Source: Mycolicibacillus koreensis
GTDB lineage: Bacteria > Actinomycetota > Actinomycetes > Mycobacteriales > Mycobacteriaceae
Assembly (NCBI RefSeq): GCF_002104795.1
Contig: NZ_NCXO01000009.1
Coordinates: forward strand, 1-64,000
DNA length: 64,000 nt
Reading direction: 5' to 3'
Below are positions 42,733-50,469 of this stretch, one piece after another (position 1 is the stretch's first letter; the number at the start of each line of letters is the position of its first letter). The notes below the pieces were generated by a model. That model had not been told where the DNA came from. It did not search any database and saw only the letters and a program-made list of their open reading frames with translations. Position numbers and translations under genes: made by a program.

Positions 42733-43623
42733 TCAGACTGCGCTAATCAGGGATTTCAGCTCCGCACGGCCGGCTTCGTCCAGCGGCAGCAGGGGGCGAC
42801 GGGGCACGCCGGCAGGCACGCCGAGCATCTCCAGGCCCGCTTTGATCGTGGTGGCCAGCCCCCCGGCGACAATGAACTCCAGCAGCGGCTTGAGCCCGTC
42901 GTAGAGGCGCTGAGCCTGCTCCTGCTCCCCCGCCCGCACCGCGGCCACCAGGTCCAGGCACGGCTGGGCCGCCAGATTCGGTGCGGCGGTGCACCACCCC
43001 GTCGCACCGGCCCGCAGGGCGTCGAGAACCAGCGGGTTGCTGCCGTTGTAGAACGGCAGGGCGCCGTCGCTGAGGTCGGCGAGGGCCTGCATCCGGGCGA
43101 GGTCACCGGTGGACTCCTTGACCATCGTGACGTGGTCGATGTCGCGGAACATCGACACCAGCAACGCCGGGCTCATGTCCACTCCGGCGGTCGCCGGATT
43201 GTTGTACGCCATGATCGGCAGGTCGATCGCATCGGAGACCGCCCGATAGTGCTCGACGATTTCACGCTCGGAGAGCTTCCAGTACGACACCGGGATCACC
43301 TGCACCGCGTCGACGGCGGCGCGCTGGGCGTAGCGGGCGCGGCGCACGGTGTTGGCCGTGGTCAGATCCGACACCCCGGCGAGCACCGGGACCGCGCCGT
43401 CGACGGCGGCGACGGTGGTGTCGATGACCGCGTCGAATTCCGTCTCGCTGAGATACGCCAGTTCCCCGGTGCTGCCCAGCGGCGCGATCGCCTGAACCCC
43501 CGCGGCCACCAGACGAGTGATCATCGCCGCCAGCGCCGCGGTGTCCACGCCGCTGTCGTCGAACGGGGTGACGGGATAGGCGATGACGCCCTCGATGGCG
43601 GGGGCGACGCGGGTGTCGACCAT
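42733..43623 (-). CDS. DapA/NanA-family aldolase (dihydrodipicolinate synthase superfamily)
   Basis: 296 residues, TIM barrel. The Schiff-base Lys is in HVTMVKESTGDLAR (about residue 165); the GST(G)E phosphate/carboxylate loop is APLGSTGELAYLSE; the conserved Tyr lies in PIMAYNNPATAG. This superfamily includes lysine biosynthesis DapA, sialate lyase and sugar-acid dehydratases. The operon partner is a class II aldolase and there are no lysine genes nearby, so a catabolic keto-acid role is more likely than lysine synthesis. GAGGAG 7 bases before the ATG. Confidence 0.85.
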   Translation of the reverse strand: MVDTRVAPAIEGVIAYPVTPFDDSGVDTAALAAMITRLVAAGVQAIAPLGSTGELAYLSETEFDAVIDTTVAAVDGAVPVLAGVSDLTTANTVRRARYAQRAAVDAVQVIPVSYWKLSEREIVEHYRAVSDAIDLPIMAYNNPATAGVDMSPALLVSMFRDIDHVTMVKESTGDLARMQALADLSDGALPFYNGSNPLVLDALRAGATGWCTAAPNLAAQPCLDLVAAVRAGEQEQAQRLYDGLKPLLEFIVAGGLATTIKAGLEMLGVPAGVPRRPLLPLDEAGRAELKSLISAV

Positions 43624-43663
43624 GGGCGGGCTCCTCGGGGTAGCGGGATGTCGGGACAGCGGG

Positions 43664-44449
43664 TCAGCAGCTCAGCGCGTCGGGGTGACGCACCAGGGCG
43701 CGGCGGGCGTAGTAGGCGAAGTTGGCCCGGCTGCGTTGCGGGGTCAGCGTCCAGTTGTGGGCTTCGCGGGCCAGTTTCTCCGGCAGCGGTTTGATCTCAC
43801 CGGCGGCCATCGCCGTCAGTTGCAGTTTCGCGGCACGCTCGATGAGCACCCCCAGCGAGCACGCCTCCTCGACGGTGGCGCCGACGACGATCTGACCGTG
43901 GTGGGCCAGCAGGATCGCCCGTTTGTCACCGAGCGCCGCGGCGATGATGTCGCCCTCCTCGTTGCCGACGGGAACCCCGGGCCAGTCCTGCAGAAAGGCG
44001 CAATCGTCGTAGAGCGGGGTGGTGTCCATCTGGGAGACCACCAGCGGCACCTCCAACATCGCCAGCGCCGCCACATGGAACGAGTGCGTGTGCACGATGC
44101 AGTTCACATCGGGGCGCGCCCGGTAGATCCAACTGTGGAAACGGTTGGCGGGGTTGGCCATCCCAGCACCCTCGAGGACGTTGAGGTCCTCATCGACGAC
44201 CAGCAGGTTGTCCTCGGTGATCTCGTCGAACCCCAGACCGAGCCGTTGGGTGTAGTAGGTGTCCGGCGCGTCGGCGCGCGCGGTGATCTGACCGGTCAAC
44301 CCGGAGTCGTGGCCGCCGTCGAAGAGCACGCGACAGGTCAGGGCCACCTTCTGGCGGGTCGTCCACTGCGGTTCGGTGACGGTATGGGCCAGGCGCTGCT
44401 GGGCACGGTCCATCAGCGATTGCTTGGATTCGGAGAATGTGGTGGCCAT
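43664..44449 (-). CDS. Class II aldolase/adducin family protein
   Basis: 261 residues. Metal-binding His residues appear in IVHTHSFHVAAL (about residues 119-130) and LLAHHGQIVVG; Glu in NEEGDII may be catalytic. The family contains L-fuculose/ribulose-phosphate aldolases, and sugar-acid decarboxylases. Upstream is a TATAGT -10 inside a strong dyad shared with the divergent XRE-cupin gene, so it is the likely target of that regulator. The DapA-like gene follows 40 bp later. Confidence 0.87.
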   Translation of the reverse strand: MATTFSESKQSLMDRAQQRLAHTVTEPQWTTRQKVALTCRVLFDGGHDSGLTGQITARADAPDTYYTQRLGLGFDEITEDNLLVVDEDLNVLEGAGMANPANRFHSWIYRARPDVNCIVHTHSFHVAALAMLEVPLVVSQMDTTPLYDDCAFLQDWPGVPVGNEEGDIIAAALGDKRAILLAHHGQIVVGATVEEACSLGVLIERAAKLQLTAMAAGEIKPLPEKLAREAHNWTLTPQRSRANFAYYARRALVRHPDALSC

Positions 44450-44479
44450 GACGGCTCCTCGGCGTCGGAAACACTAACT

Positions 44480-44508
44480 CCACTATAGGACACTTTGTGT
44501 CATAGTGG
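44480..44508. promoter_or_regulatory. Nested dyad operator between XRE-cupin gene and aldolase operon
   Basis: CCACTAT (44480-44486) pairs with ATAGTGG (44502-44508); inside, GACAC (44489-44493) pairs with GTGTC (44497-44501) around TTT. It overlaps the minus-strand -10 TATAGT (44482-44487) of the aldolase gene and a plus-strand CATAGT (44501-44506), 6 bases before the XRE GTG. A bound regulator would close both promoters. Confidence 0.75.
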
Positions 44509-44512
44509 TGGT

Positions 44513-45034
44513 GTGACCGCCCTGCTGCGCACGGTCCGCCGTCAGCGCGGGCTGACCCTGCAACACCTCGCCGAGGCGACGGGGTTGACCCGCAGTTACC
44601 TGTCGAAGATCGAACGCGGCCAGGCGACCCCCTCGATCGCCGTGGCGTTGAAAGTCGCCGATGCTCTCGGGGTCGACGTCGCGCGCCTGTTCGCGACGGA
44701 GGGCCCCGCCGAACGACTCTCGGTGGATCGCGCCGGCGGCACGGACCGCTACCGCGCGCTGGCCGCCGATCAGCTGGGAAAAGCCATGTCGCCGTTCATG
44801 GTTCACCCGACGGTCGAACCGGGCGACGATCCGCACCCCACCCACACGGGCCAGGAGTTGGTGTTCGTCCACGCCGGCACTGTCGAGTTACGCCACGGCG
44901 ACACCACGGTGCGGCTGCACGCCGGTGACAGCGCCTACTTCGACGCCCGGATCGACCACAGCCTGCGGCAACTCGGCGAGGAGCCGTCCGCCGTGCTGGT
45001 GGTCGCCTACCGCGAGCCCGGGACGCACCGCTGA
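44513..45034 (+). CDS. XRE-cupin transcriptional regulator
   Basis: 173 residues. N-terminal XRE helix-turn-helix (residues 1-60: RQRGLTLQHLAEATGLTRSYLSKIERG) and C-terminal cupin sensor domain (about 90-170: GQELVFVHAGTVELRHGD, HAGDSAYFDARIDHSLRQLG). Such proteins control small catabolic operons and bind a metabolite in the cupin. The GTG at 44513 was chosen because it starts the HTH homology and overlaps the end of the operator region; a TTG 18 bases upstream would lie inside the operator. Convergent with the secreted-protein gene 10 bp away. Confidence 0.88.
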   Translation: MTALLRTVRRQRGLTLQHLAEATGLTRSYLSKIERGQATPSIAVALKVADALGVDVARLFATEGPAERLSVDRAGGTDRYRALAADQLGKAMSPFMVHPTVEPGDDPHPTHTGQELVFVHAGTVELRHGDTTVRLHAGDSAYFDARIDHSLRQLGEEPSAVLVVAYREPGTHR

Positions 45035-45044
45035 GCCGCTGCGA

Positions 45045-45482
45045 TCACCACTGGCCGGTGGCGCAGGTGACCCCGCTGCCGCCCTGCTGGGTGACCACAA
45101 CCTCACCGTCCACAGCGATCTCACACCCGAAATTCGGGGGCACCCGCAGGGCTCCGCTGGCGTCGACCCGCGCCCACTGGCCGGGGTCGTTGAGGGTGAC
45201 CGTGTAGACCAGCGGCTCCCCCGGCGCGATCGGCTGCTGCACCGAGGTCAGGTATTTGGCCGAGTCGGCGTTGTAGTCGGCCATGCTCGGCGGGTCGGCG
45301 CTGATGTAGTAGATCTTCGCCACCAGGCTGTCGGCGGCGGTGATGGTGTAGGTCACCTCGTGGGCACCGTCGGGATCGGCGCCGGCGGTGGCGTTGCTGA
45401 CGGCGACACCGGCGGCCGCCACCATCAGTGCGGCCCCGATCGTGGTTGTTTTGCGCATGTACGCCATATCCATGTACGCCAT
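45045..45482 (-). CDS. Small exported protein, Rv2576c-like, with reiterated start region
   Basis: 145 residues. The signal peptide RKTTTIGAALMVAAAGVAVSNATAGA is followed by a beta-rich domain of about 110 residues with two Cys (NFGCEIAVDG and GVTCATG), probably disulfide-bonded; this resembles mycobacterial MmpS-like exported domains. The start region repeats in frame as MAYMDMAYM because of a 15-bp duplication, giving five Met codons before the signal. TAACCT (45491-45496) lies 8 bases before the first ATG, which I choose as leaderless start. Function unknown. Confidence 0.75.
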   Translation of the reverse strand: MAYMDMAYMRKTTTIGAALMVAAAGVAVSNATAGADPDGAHEVTYTITAADSLVAKIYYISADPPSMADYNADSAKYLTSVQQPIAPGEPLVYTVTLNDPGQWARVDASGALRVPPNFGCEIAVDGEVVVTQQGGSGVTCATGQW

Positions 45483-45485
45483 ATC
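45456..45485 (-). repeat. 15-bp in-frame tandem duplication at a start codon
   Basis: gatatggcgtacatg occurs twice in tandem, each unit holding two ATG codons, so translation could begin at up to five in-frame Met codons (first at 45482, last at 45458). Confidence 0.85.
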
Positions 45486-45490
45486 GAGGC

Positions 45491-45496
45491 AGGTTA
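45491..45496 (-). promoter_or_regulatory. -10 element of leaderless Rv2576c-like gene
   Basis: TAACCT on the minus strand, 8 bases before ATG 45482, squeezed between this gene and the hisS stop. Confidence 0.45.
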
Positions 45497-45504
45497 CCGC
45501 AGCG

Positions 45505-46818
45505 TTACACCCCGGTACGCGCCGCCGGGTTCCCGCTGTGCGCGGCGGCGGCCACCAGGGCGGCGACGGTGTCGGCGACGTCGGCGTGCGCCACGTCGGT
45601 CTGGGTGCCGGCGACGAGGTCTTTGACCCCCACGGTGCCGGCGTCGAGGTCGCGGTCGCCGGCGACCAACGCCACCACCGCACCGGACCGGTCCGCCGCC
45701 CGCATCGCACCCTTGAGTCCGCGGTCACCATAGGCCAGGTCCACCCGGAGCCCGAGGGCCCGCAGGTCGGCCGCCACCGTGGCCAGGGCAATTTTGGCCC
45801 GCTGTCCCAGCGGCACCCCGAATACCTCGCACCGGGCCGGCGTGCCGACTCTGCGCTGCTCGGCGGCCAGCGCCAGCAGAGTGCGGTCCACACCGAGCCC
45901 GAACCCGATCCCGGACAGGTCGGCCCCGCCGAGTTGGGCCATCAGCCCGTCGTAGCGCCCGCCGCCGCCGATCCCGGACTGGGCGCCGAGGCCGTCGTGG
46001 ACGAACTCGAACGTGGTTTTGGTGTAGTAGTCCAGCCCGCGCACCATCCGCGGGTTGATGACGTACGGCACGCCGAGGGCGTCGAGGTGCGCCAGCACGG
46101 TGTCGAAGTGCGATCGCGCCGACTCCGACAAGTGGTCGATCAACACCGGGGCGTCGGCGGTCATCTCCTGGATGGCGGCACGCTTGTCGTCGAGCACCCG
46201 CAGCGGGTTGATCTCGGCGCGCCGACGGGTCTCGGCGTCCAAGTCCAGCCCGAACAGGAAGTCCTGGAGCCGTTGCCGGTAGGCCGGCCGGCAGGTGTCG
46301 TCGCCGAGGGAGGTGATCTCCAAGCGGAATTCGGTGAGCCCCAGCGAACGGAACGCGGTGTCGGCCACGGCGATCACCTCGGCGTCTAAAGCCGGATCAT
46401 CGACCCCGATCGCCTCCACCCCGACCTGCTGCAACTGGCGGTAACGGCCGGCCTGGGGACGCTCGTAGCGGAAGAACGGCCCCGCGTAGCAGAGTTTGAC
46501 CGGCAGCATTCCCCGATCGAGGTGGTGTTCGATGACCGCGCGCACCACCCCGGCGGTGCCCTCCGGTCGCAGCGTCACCGAGCGGTCGCCGCGGTCGGCG
46601 AAGGTGTACATCTCCTTGGAGACGACGTCGGTGGATTCGCCCACCCCTCGGGCGAACAAGGCGGTGTCCTCGAAGATCGGCAACTCGATGTCGCCGTAGC
46701 CGGCGCGCCGCGCCGCGGCGAGCATGGTGTCGCGCACCGCCACGAACGCCGAGGAGTCCGGCGGCAGATAGTCCGGGACCCCTTTCGGGCCGGCGAACGC
46801 CTCACGAGACTCGGTCAT
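45505..46818 (-). CDS. hisS: Histidyl-tRNA synthetase
   Basis: 437 residues. Class II core with motif 2 [19 protein letters not shown], the histidine-A loop [24 protein letters not shown], and motif 3 [15 protein letters not shown]; the C-terminal anticodon-binding domain follows. About 14 residues longer than the M. tuberculosis protein at the N terminus. A GAGGAGG-type site precedes the ATG. 63 bp after the glyoxalase-like gene. Confidence 0.96.
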   Translation of the reverse strand: MTESREAFAGPKGVPDYLPPDSSAFVAVRDTMLAAARRAGYGDIELPIFEDTALFARGVGESTDVVSKEMYTFADRGDRSVTLRPEGTAGVVRAVIEHHLDRGMLPVKLCYAGPFFRYERPQAGRYRQLQQVGVEAIGVDDPALDAEVIAVADTAFRSLGLTEFRLEITSLGDDTCRPAYRQRLQDFLFGLDLDAETRRRAEINPLRVLDDKRAAIQEMTADAPVLIDHLSESARSHFDTVLAHLDALGVPYVINPRMVRGLDYYTKTTFEFVHDGLGAQSGIGGGGRYDGLMAQLGGADLSGIGFGLGVDRTLLALAAEQRRVGTPARCEVFGVPLGQRAKIALATVAADLRALGLRVDLAYGDRGLKGAMRAADRSGAVVALVAGDRDLDAGTVGVKDLVAGTQTDVAHADVADTVAALVAAAAHSGNPAARTGV

Positions 46819-46881
46819 ACCCGCCGCTCCTCCTCATCTGCTGGGTTTCCTTCACCGCACGACACCGACGCTGGGCGGCGG

Positions 46882-47556
46882 TCACCCGCCGAGTCCCTGC
46901 AGGAACGGGTTGGTGGCGCGTTCGTCACCGATCGTCGTCGCCAACCCGTGCCCGGGACGCACCACGGTGGCGTCGTCGAGAACCAGCAGCTTGTCCACGA
47001 TCGACCCCAACAGGTCGCGCCCACTGCCGCCGGGCAGATCGGTGCGACCGACCGAACCGGCGAACAGCGTATCGCCGCTGAACACCACGTCCACCGGCCC
47101 GGGTCCGGCGGCGTCGATCCGGAAACACACCGATCCGCGGGTGTGGCCCGGGGTGTGGTCGACGGTGACCGTCACCCCACCCAACTCCAGCTTGTCGCCG
47201 TCGCGATCCAACTCGACCAGCTGTTTCGGTTCGCGGAACAGCGCCCCGAGGGCCCACTGGCCCAGCCGCGGGCCGAACCCGCGGATCGGGTCGGTGAGCA
47301 TGAACCGGTCGGACGGGTGGATGTAGGTCGGCACCCCGTAGGTGTCGGAGACCTTCTGCGCGGACCAGATGTGGTCGATGTGGCCGTGGGTGAGCAGCAC
47401 CGCCGCCGGGGTGAGCCGCTTCTCGTCGAGAATGCGGCGCAGCGTGCCCATCGCCCGCTGACCCGGGTCGACGATGATCGCGTCGGTGCCGGGGCGCTGC
47501 GCCACCACGTAGCAGTTGCAGGCCAGCAGTCCGGCGGGAAATCCGGTGATCAACAC
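46882..47556 (-). CDS. Metallo-beta-lactamase-fold hydrolase, glyoxalase II-like (Rv2581c-type)
   Basis: 224 residues. The HxHxDH zinc motif is VLLTHGHIDHIW (about residues 54-65), the next ligand His is in VDHTPGHTRGSVCF and the bridging Asp is in FSGDTLFAGSVGR. It probably hydrolyses a thioester such as a glyoxalase product, but mycobacteria use mycothiol and the true substrate is unknown. It is upstream of hisS in the same direction. Confidence 0.88.
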   Translation of the reverse strand: MLITGFPAGLLACNCYVVAQRPGTDAIIVDPGQRAMGTLRRILDEKRLTPAAVLLTHGHIDHIWSAQKVSDTYGVPTYIHPSDRFMLTDPIRGFGPRLGQWALGALFREPKQLVELDRDGDKLELGGVTVTVDHTPGHTRGSVCFRIDAAGPGPVDVVFSGDTLFAGSVGRTDLPGGSGRDLLGSIVDKLLVLDDATVVRPGHGLATTIGDERATNPFLQGLGG

Positions 47557-47662
47557 GGTGCCCAGTTTCCCACGGCCCGGTTTCGCATGCGGGTGGTGTC
47601 AGCGCAGCCCAGCCGGGGCTGGCACACTTTGACCAACGCAACGAACACGGAGGACAGCCGCG

Positions 47663-48547
47663 GTGCCCACCAACGAACAACGACGTGCGACGGCCAAACG
47701 CAAGCTGGAGCGACAACTGGAGCGTCGCGCCCACAAGGCACGCCGCCGCCGGCTGATCACCATCGCCTCCTCGATCGCGGCAGCGGTGCTGCTGGTGGCC
47801 GCCGGCGTGTTCGCGGTGTATCAGACCACCGGCGACTCCGACGACACCGCGAACACCGCGGCGAGCACCCCGCCGGATGCCGACAACCCGGATCAGGCCG
47901 GCAACGACGGCGCGCTGCCGCCGTTCACCCCCTCTGACGCGACCGCGGTGACGTGTGACTACCCGTCGTCGGGAACGGCGGCCAAGAAGGTGAATCCGCC
48001 GAAGACCCAGGACGGCAAGGTGCCGACCGACGCGGCCACCGTCAGTGTCTCGATGATGACCGACCAGGGCCCGGTGGGGCTGTTGCTCGACAACGCCAAA
48101 GCGCCGTGCACGGTGAACAGTTTCCTCAGCCTCGCCGACCAGGGATTCTTCGACGACACCCCCTGCCACCGGCTGACGACCTCGCCGTTGATGGGGGTTC
48201 TGCAGTGCGGTGACCCGACCGGTTCCGGCAAGGGCGGGCCCGGCTACTCCTTCGCCGACGAGTACCCGACCAACGTCTACGCGCCGGGCGACCCGGCGCT
48301 GGAACGCCCGGTCACCTACCCGCGCGGCACCCTGGCGATGGCCAACTCCGGGCCGAACACCAACGGCAGCCAGTTCTTCCTGGTCTACCGTGATTCGCAG
48401 CTGGCACCGAATTTCACCGTGTTCGGCACCATTCAGGAGGACGGCCTGGCCACCTTGGACAAGATCGCCGACGCCGGGGTCGCCGACGGCACCACCGACG
48501 GAGCTCCCACGACGCCGGTGACGATCAAGTCGGTGCTTCTTGACTGA
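47663..48547 (+). CDS. ppiB: Membrane-anchored cyclophilin-type peptidyl-prolyl isomerase
   Basis: 294 residues, Rv2582 type. Basic cytoplasmic N terminus (residues 1-33), membrane helix at about 34-54, a low-complexity acidic linker, then an external cyclophilin domain from about residue 110. The usual FHRxxxxFMxQGG motif reads CHRLTTSPLMGVLQCGDP, with two Cys as in other actinobacterial members; GGPGYSFADEY and SQFFLVYRDSQL follow. Catalyses proline isomerisation during folding outside the membrane. GGAGG about 9 bases before the GTG. It overlaps the next gene by 8 bp. Confidence 0.93.
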   Translation: MPTNEQRRATAKRKLERQLERRAHKARRRRLITIASSIAAAVLLVAAGVFAVYQTTGDSDDTANTAASTPPDADNPDQAGNDGALPPFTPSDATAVTCDYPSSGTAAKKVNPPKTQDGKVPTDAATVSVSMMTDQGPVGLLLDNAKAPCTVNSFLSLADQGFFDDTPCHRLTTSPLMGVLQCGDPTGSGKGGPGYSFADEYPTNVYAPGDPALERPVTYPRGTLAMANSGPNTNGSQFFLVYRDSQLAPNFTVFGTIQEDGLATLDKIADAGVADGTTDGAPTTPVTIKSVLLD

Positions 48548-49373
48548 CCGTAAACCCGGCTCCAACGCCACGATGGCGTTGGTGGCGGTGGGGAGCGCGA
48601 TCGTGGTCGTGGCGTTGATCGTCGGGGTGATCGCGTTCCTGGTGGCCCATGCCGACGACGATGATGCGTCCACCGGCGCCGACCCGGATACCGGTCTGCC
48701 GTTGCTGCCGTCGACCCGGCCCACCCCGCCGCCGAACACCGGGATGCTGCCCAAGGTCACCACACCACCACCGGCGGCGGTGAACTGCTCCTACATCAGC
48801 ACCGGGCCCGCGTCGCGGCCGCTGACCCCGCCGCGCTCCGGGGAGGTCGCCACCGAACCGGCGATCCGGCACGCCACCCTCACCACCGATCGGGGAACCA
48901 TCGGGCTGGATTTGGACAACGCCAAGGCCCCGTGCACGGTGCACAGCTTCATCGACCTGGCCGGGCAGGGGTTTTTCACCGACACCCACTGTCACCGACT
49001 GACCACCGGGGCCGGGCTGAGCGTGCTGCAATGCGGCGACCCCGAGGGAACGGGACGCGGCGGGCCCGGCTACAAATTCGCCGACGAGTACCCCACCGAC
49101 CAGTACGCGGCGAACGACCCGAGCCGGCAGGTCCCGGTCACCTACCCGCGCGGCACCCTGGCGATGGCCAACTCCGGCCCGGACACCAACGGCAGCCAAT
49201 TCTTCCTGGTCTACGCCGACTCGCAACTGCCCCCGGCCTACACGGTGTTCGGCACGATCGACGACGAAGGCCTCGGCGTGCTCGACACCATCGCGTCCGG
49301 CGGGGTGCGCGGCGGGACCGCCGACGGCGCCCCGGCCACCCCGGTGACGGTCACCGCGGTCGAGGTGGACTGA
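48540..49373 (+). CDS. Second cyclophilin-type PPIase, tandem paralogue
   Basis: 277 residues. Membrane helix at about residues 13-36, Pro/Thr-rich linker, then an external cyclophilin domain with CHRLTTGAGLSVLQCGDP and SQFFLVYADSQL. An 80-bp stretch (about 49134-49214) is nearly identical in DNA to 48308-48388 of the upstream gene, pointing to tandem duplication or gene conversion. The TTG start overlaps the upstream stop by 8 bp; an ATG at codon 12 is the alternative. M. tuberculosis has a single ppiB here as I recall. Confidence 0.88.
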   Translation: MTDRKPGSNATMALVAVGSAIVVVALIVGVIAFLVAHADDDDASTGADPDTGLPLLPSTRPTPPPNTGMLPKVTTPPPAAVNCSYISTGPASRPLTPPRSGEVATEPAIRHATLTTDRGTIGLDLDNAKAPCTVHSFIDLAGQGFFTDTHCHRLTTGAGLSVLQCGDPEGTGRGGPGYKFADEYPTDQYAANDPSRQVPVTYPRGTLAMANSGPDTNGSQFFLVYADSQLPPAYTVFGTIDDEGLGVLDTIASGGVRGGTADGAPATPVTVTAVEVD

Positions 49374-49377
49374 CCCG

Positions 49378-50448
49378 ATGAGCACGTCGCCCACCCCCGA
49401 TCGGCGGCGGCTGCTGCGCCACCTGTTGATCGTGTTGATCATGGTGGTCTTCGCCTACCTGGTGGCGGTGACGGTGAGCATGCTCGTCGGCGACCAGCAG
49501 AAGCAAGCGGAGTTCGACCGGGTCGGCGGCACCCGAACCACCTGGACGCCGCAGACCGCCGACGGCGCGGCGCTGTCGACGGAGGGGATCAACCGCGCCG
49601 AGAAGGTCTTCGGCACCCGACTCAAAGCCGCCGGCGTCCGGAACGCGGAGGTCGCGGCCGACGACAACTCGGTCACCGTGAGCGTCCCTGGTGACGATCC
49701 CGACCTACCGGCCGATCTCGGCGCCCGCCGAGAACTGCTCGTGCGTCCGGTGATCGATTCCGTTCCCGCCGAATCGGCCGGCTCCGACCGCACCACCGCG
49801 ACACCGGATCAGACCAAATCGCCGCTCGCCGAACGCATCCAAGCGCAGCGAGCCCTGCGCCAGAGCGACAACCCGCTCATCCAGGTCCAAGCGCTGCTCA
49901 CCCAGGCCAAACGCTGCGGTCAGGACGACGACCCGTTGGCCGGCCGCGACGACCCGGCGCTGCCGCTGGTGACCTGCGCGGCCGACGCCACCATGGCCTA
50001 TCTTCTGGGTCCGGCGATCCTCGACGGTGAGCAGATCGACCGTGCGAGCACCGAGCCCGACGGCAGCCGGGGCGCGTTGGTGAACCTGGTGCTCACCCGC
50101 GACGGCAAACGCGAATGGTCGCACTACACCGGTACCCATGTCGGGGAGGGCGTGGCGTTCACTCTGGACACCGCGGTGATCAGCGCCCCGGTGATCAACG
50201 AAGCGATGCCCGCCGAGGCCGTTCAACTCTCCGGGTACACCGACGAGCAGGCCGGCGATCTCGCCGACGCGATCAACGGCCGTGCGCTGCCGGTGGCGTT
50301 CGAGGCGACGCGAACCGAGCAGGTGGAGGCGACAGCGGCGTCGTCGAACTTCTCCTCACCGGAGTTCGGGCTGATCGCCGGGGGTTTCGTGCTGATGATC
50401 GCCCTGATCGGCGGGCTGGTGTTCGTGATGGCGCGCGAACGCTCCTGA
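49378..50448 (+). CDS. Truncated SecD paralogue (P1 head domain between two TM helices)
   Basis: 356 residues. TM1 at about residues 13-37, a SecD-like P1 periplasmic region, then one helix at about 331-350, ending MARERS. Shared blocks with the secD of this window are clear: QALLTQAKRCGQDD versus [24 protein letters not shown] versus [24 protein letters not shown] versus [27 protein letters not shown] versus [13 protein letters not shown]. The C-terminal helix aligns with SecD TM2; TMs 3-6 that form the translocon-associated bundle are missing. Starts 4 bp after the second cyclophilin, so the three genes form one unit. It may help late folding or release of exported proteins, or act as a modulator of SecDF; this is inference. 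Confidence 0.85.
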   Translation: MSTSPTPDRRRLLRHLLIVLIMVVFAYLVAVTVSMLVGDQQKQAEFDRVGGTRTTWTPQTADGAALSTEGINRAEKVFGTRLKAAGVRNAEVAADDNSVTVSVPGDDPDLPADLGARRELLVRPVIDSVPAESAGSDRTTATPDQTKSPLAERIQAQRALRQSDNPLIQVQALLTQAKRCGQDDDPLAGRDDPALPLVTCAADATMAYLLGPAILDGEQIDRASTEPDGSRGALVNLVLTRDGKREWSHYTGTHVGEGVAFTLDTAVISAPVINEAMPAEAVQLSGYTDEQAGDLADAINGRALPVAFEATRTEQVEATAASSNFSSPEFGLIAGGFVLMIALIGGLVFVMARERS

Positions 50449-50469
50449 CACGCCGTCGGGGCCGGGTGA

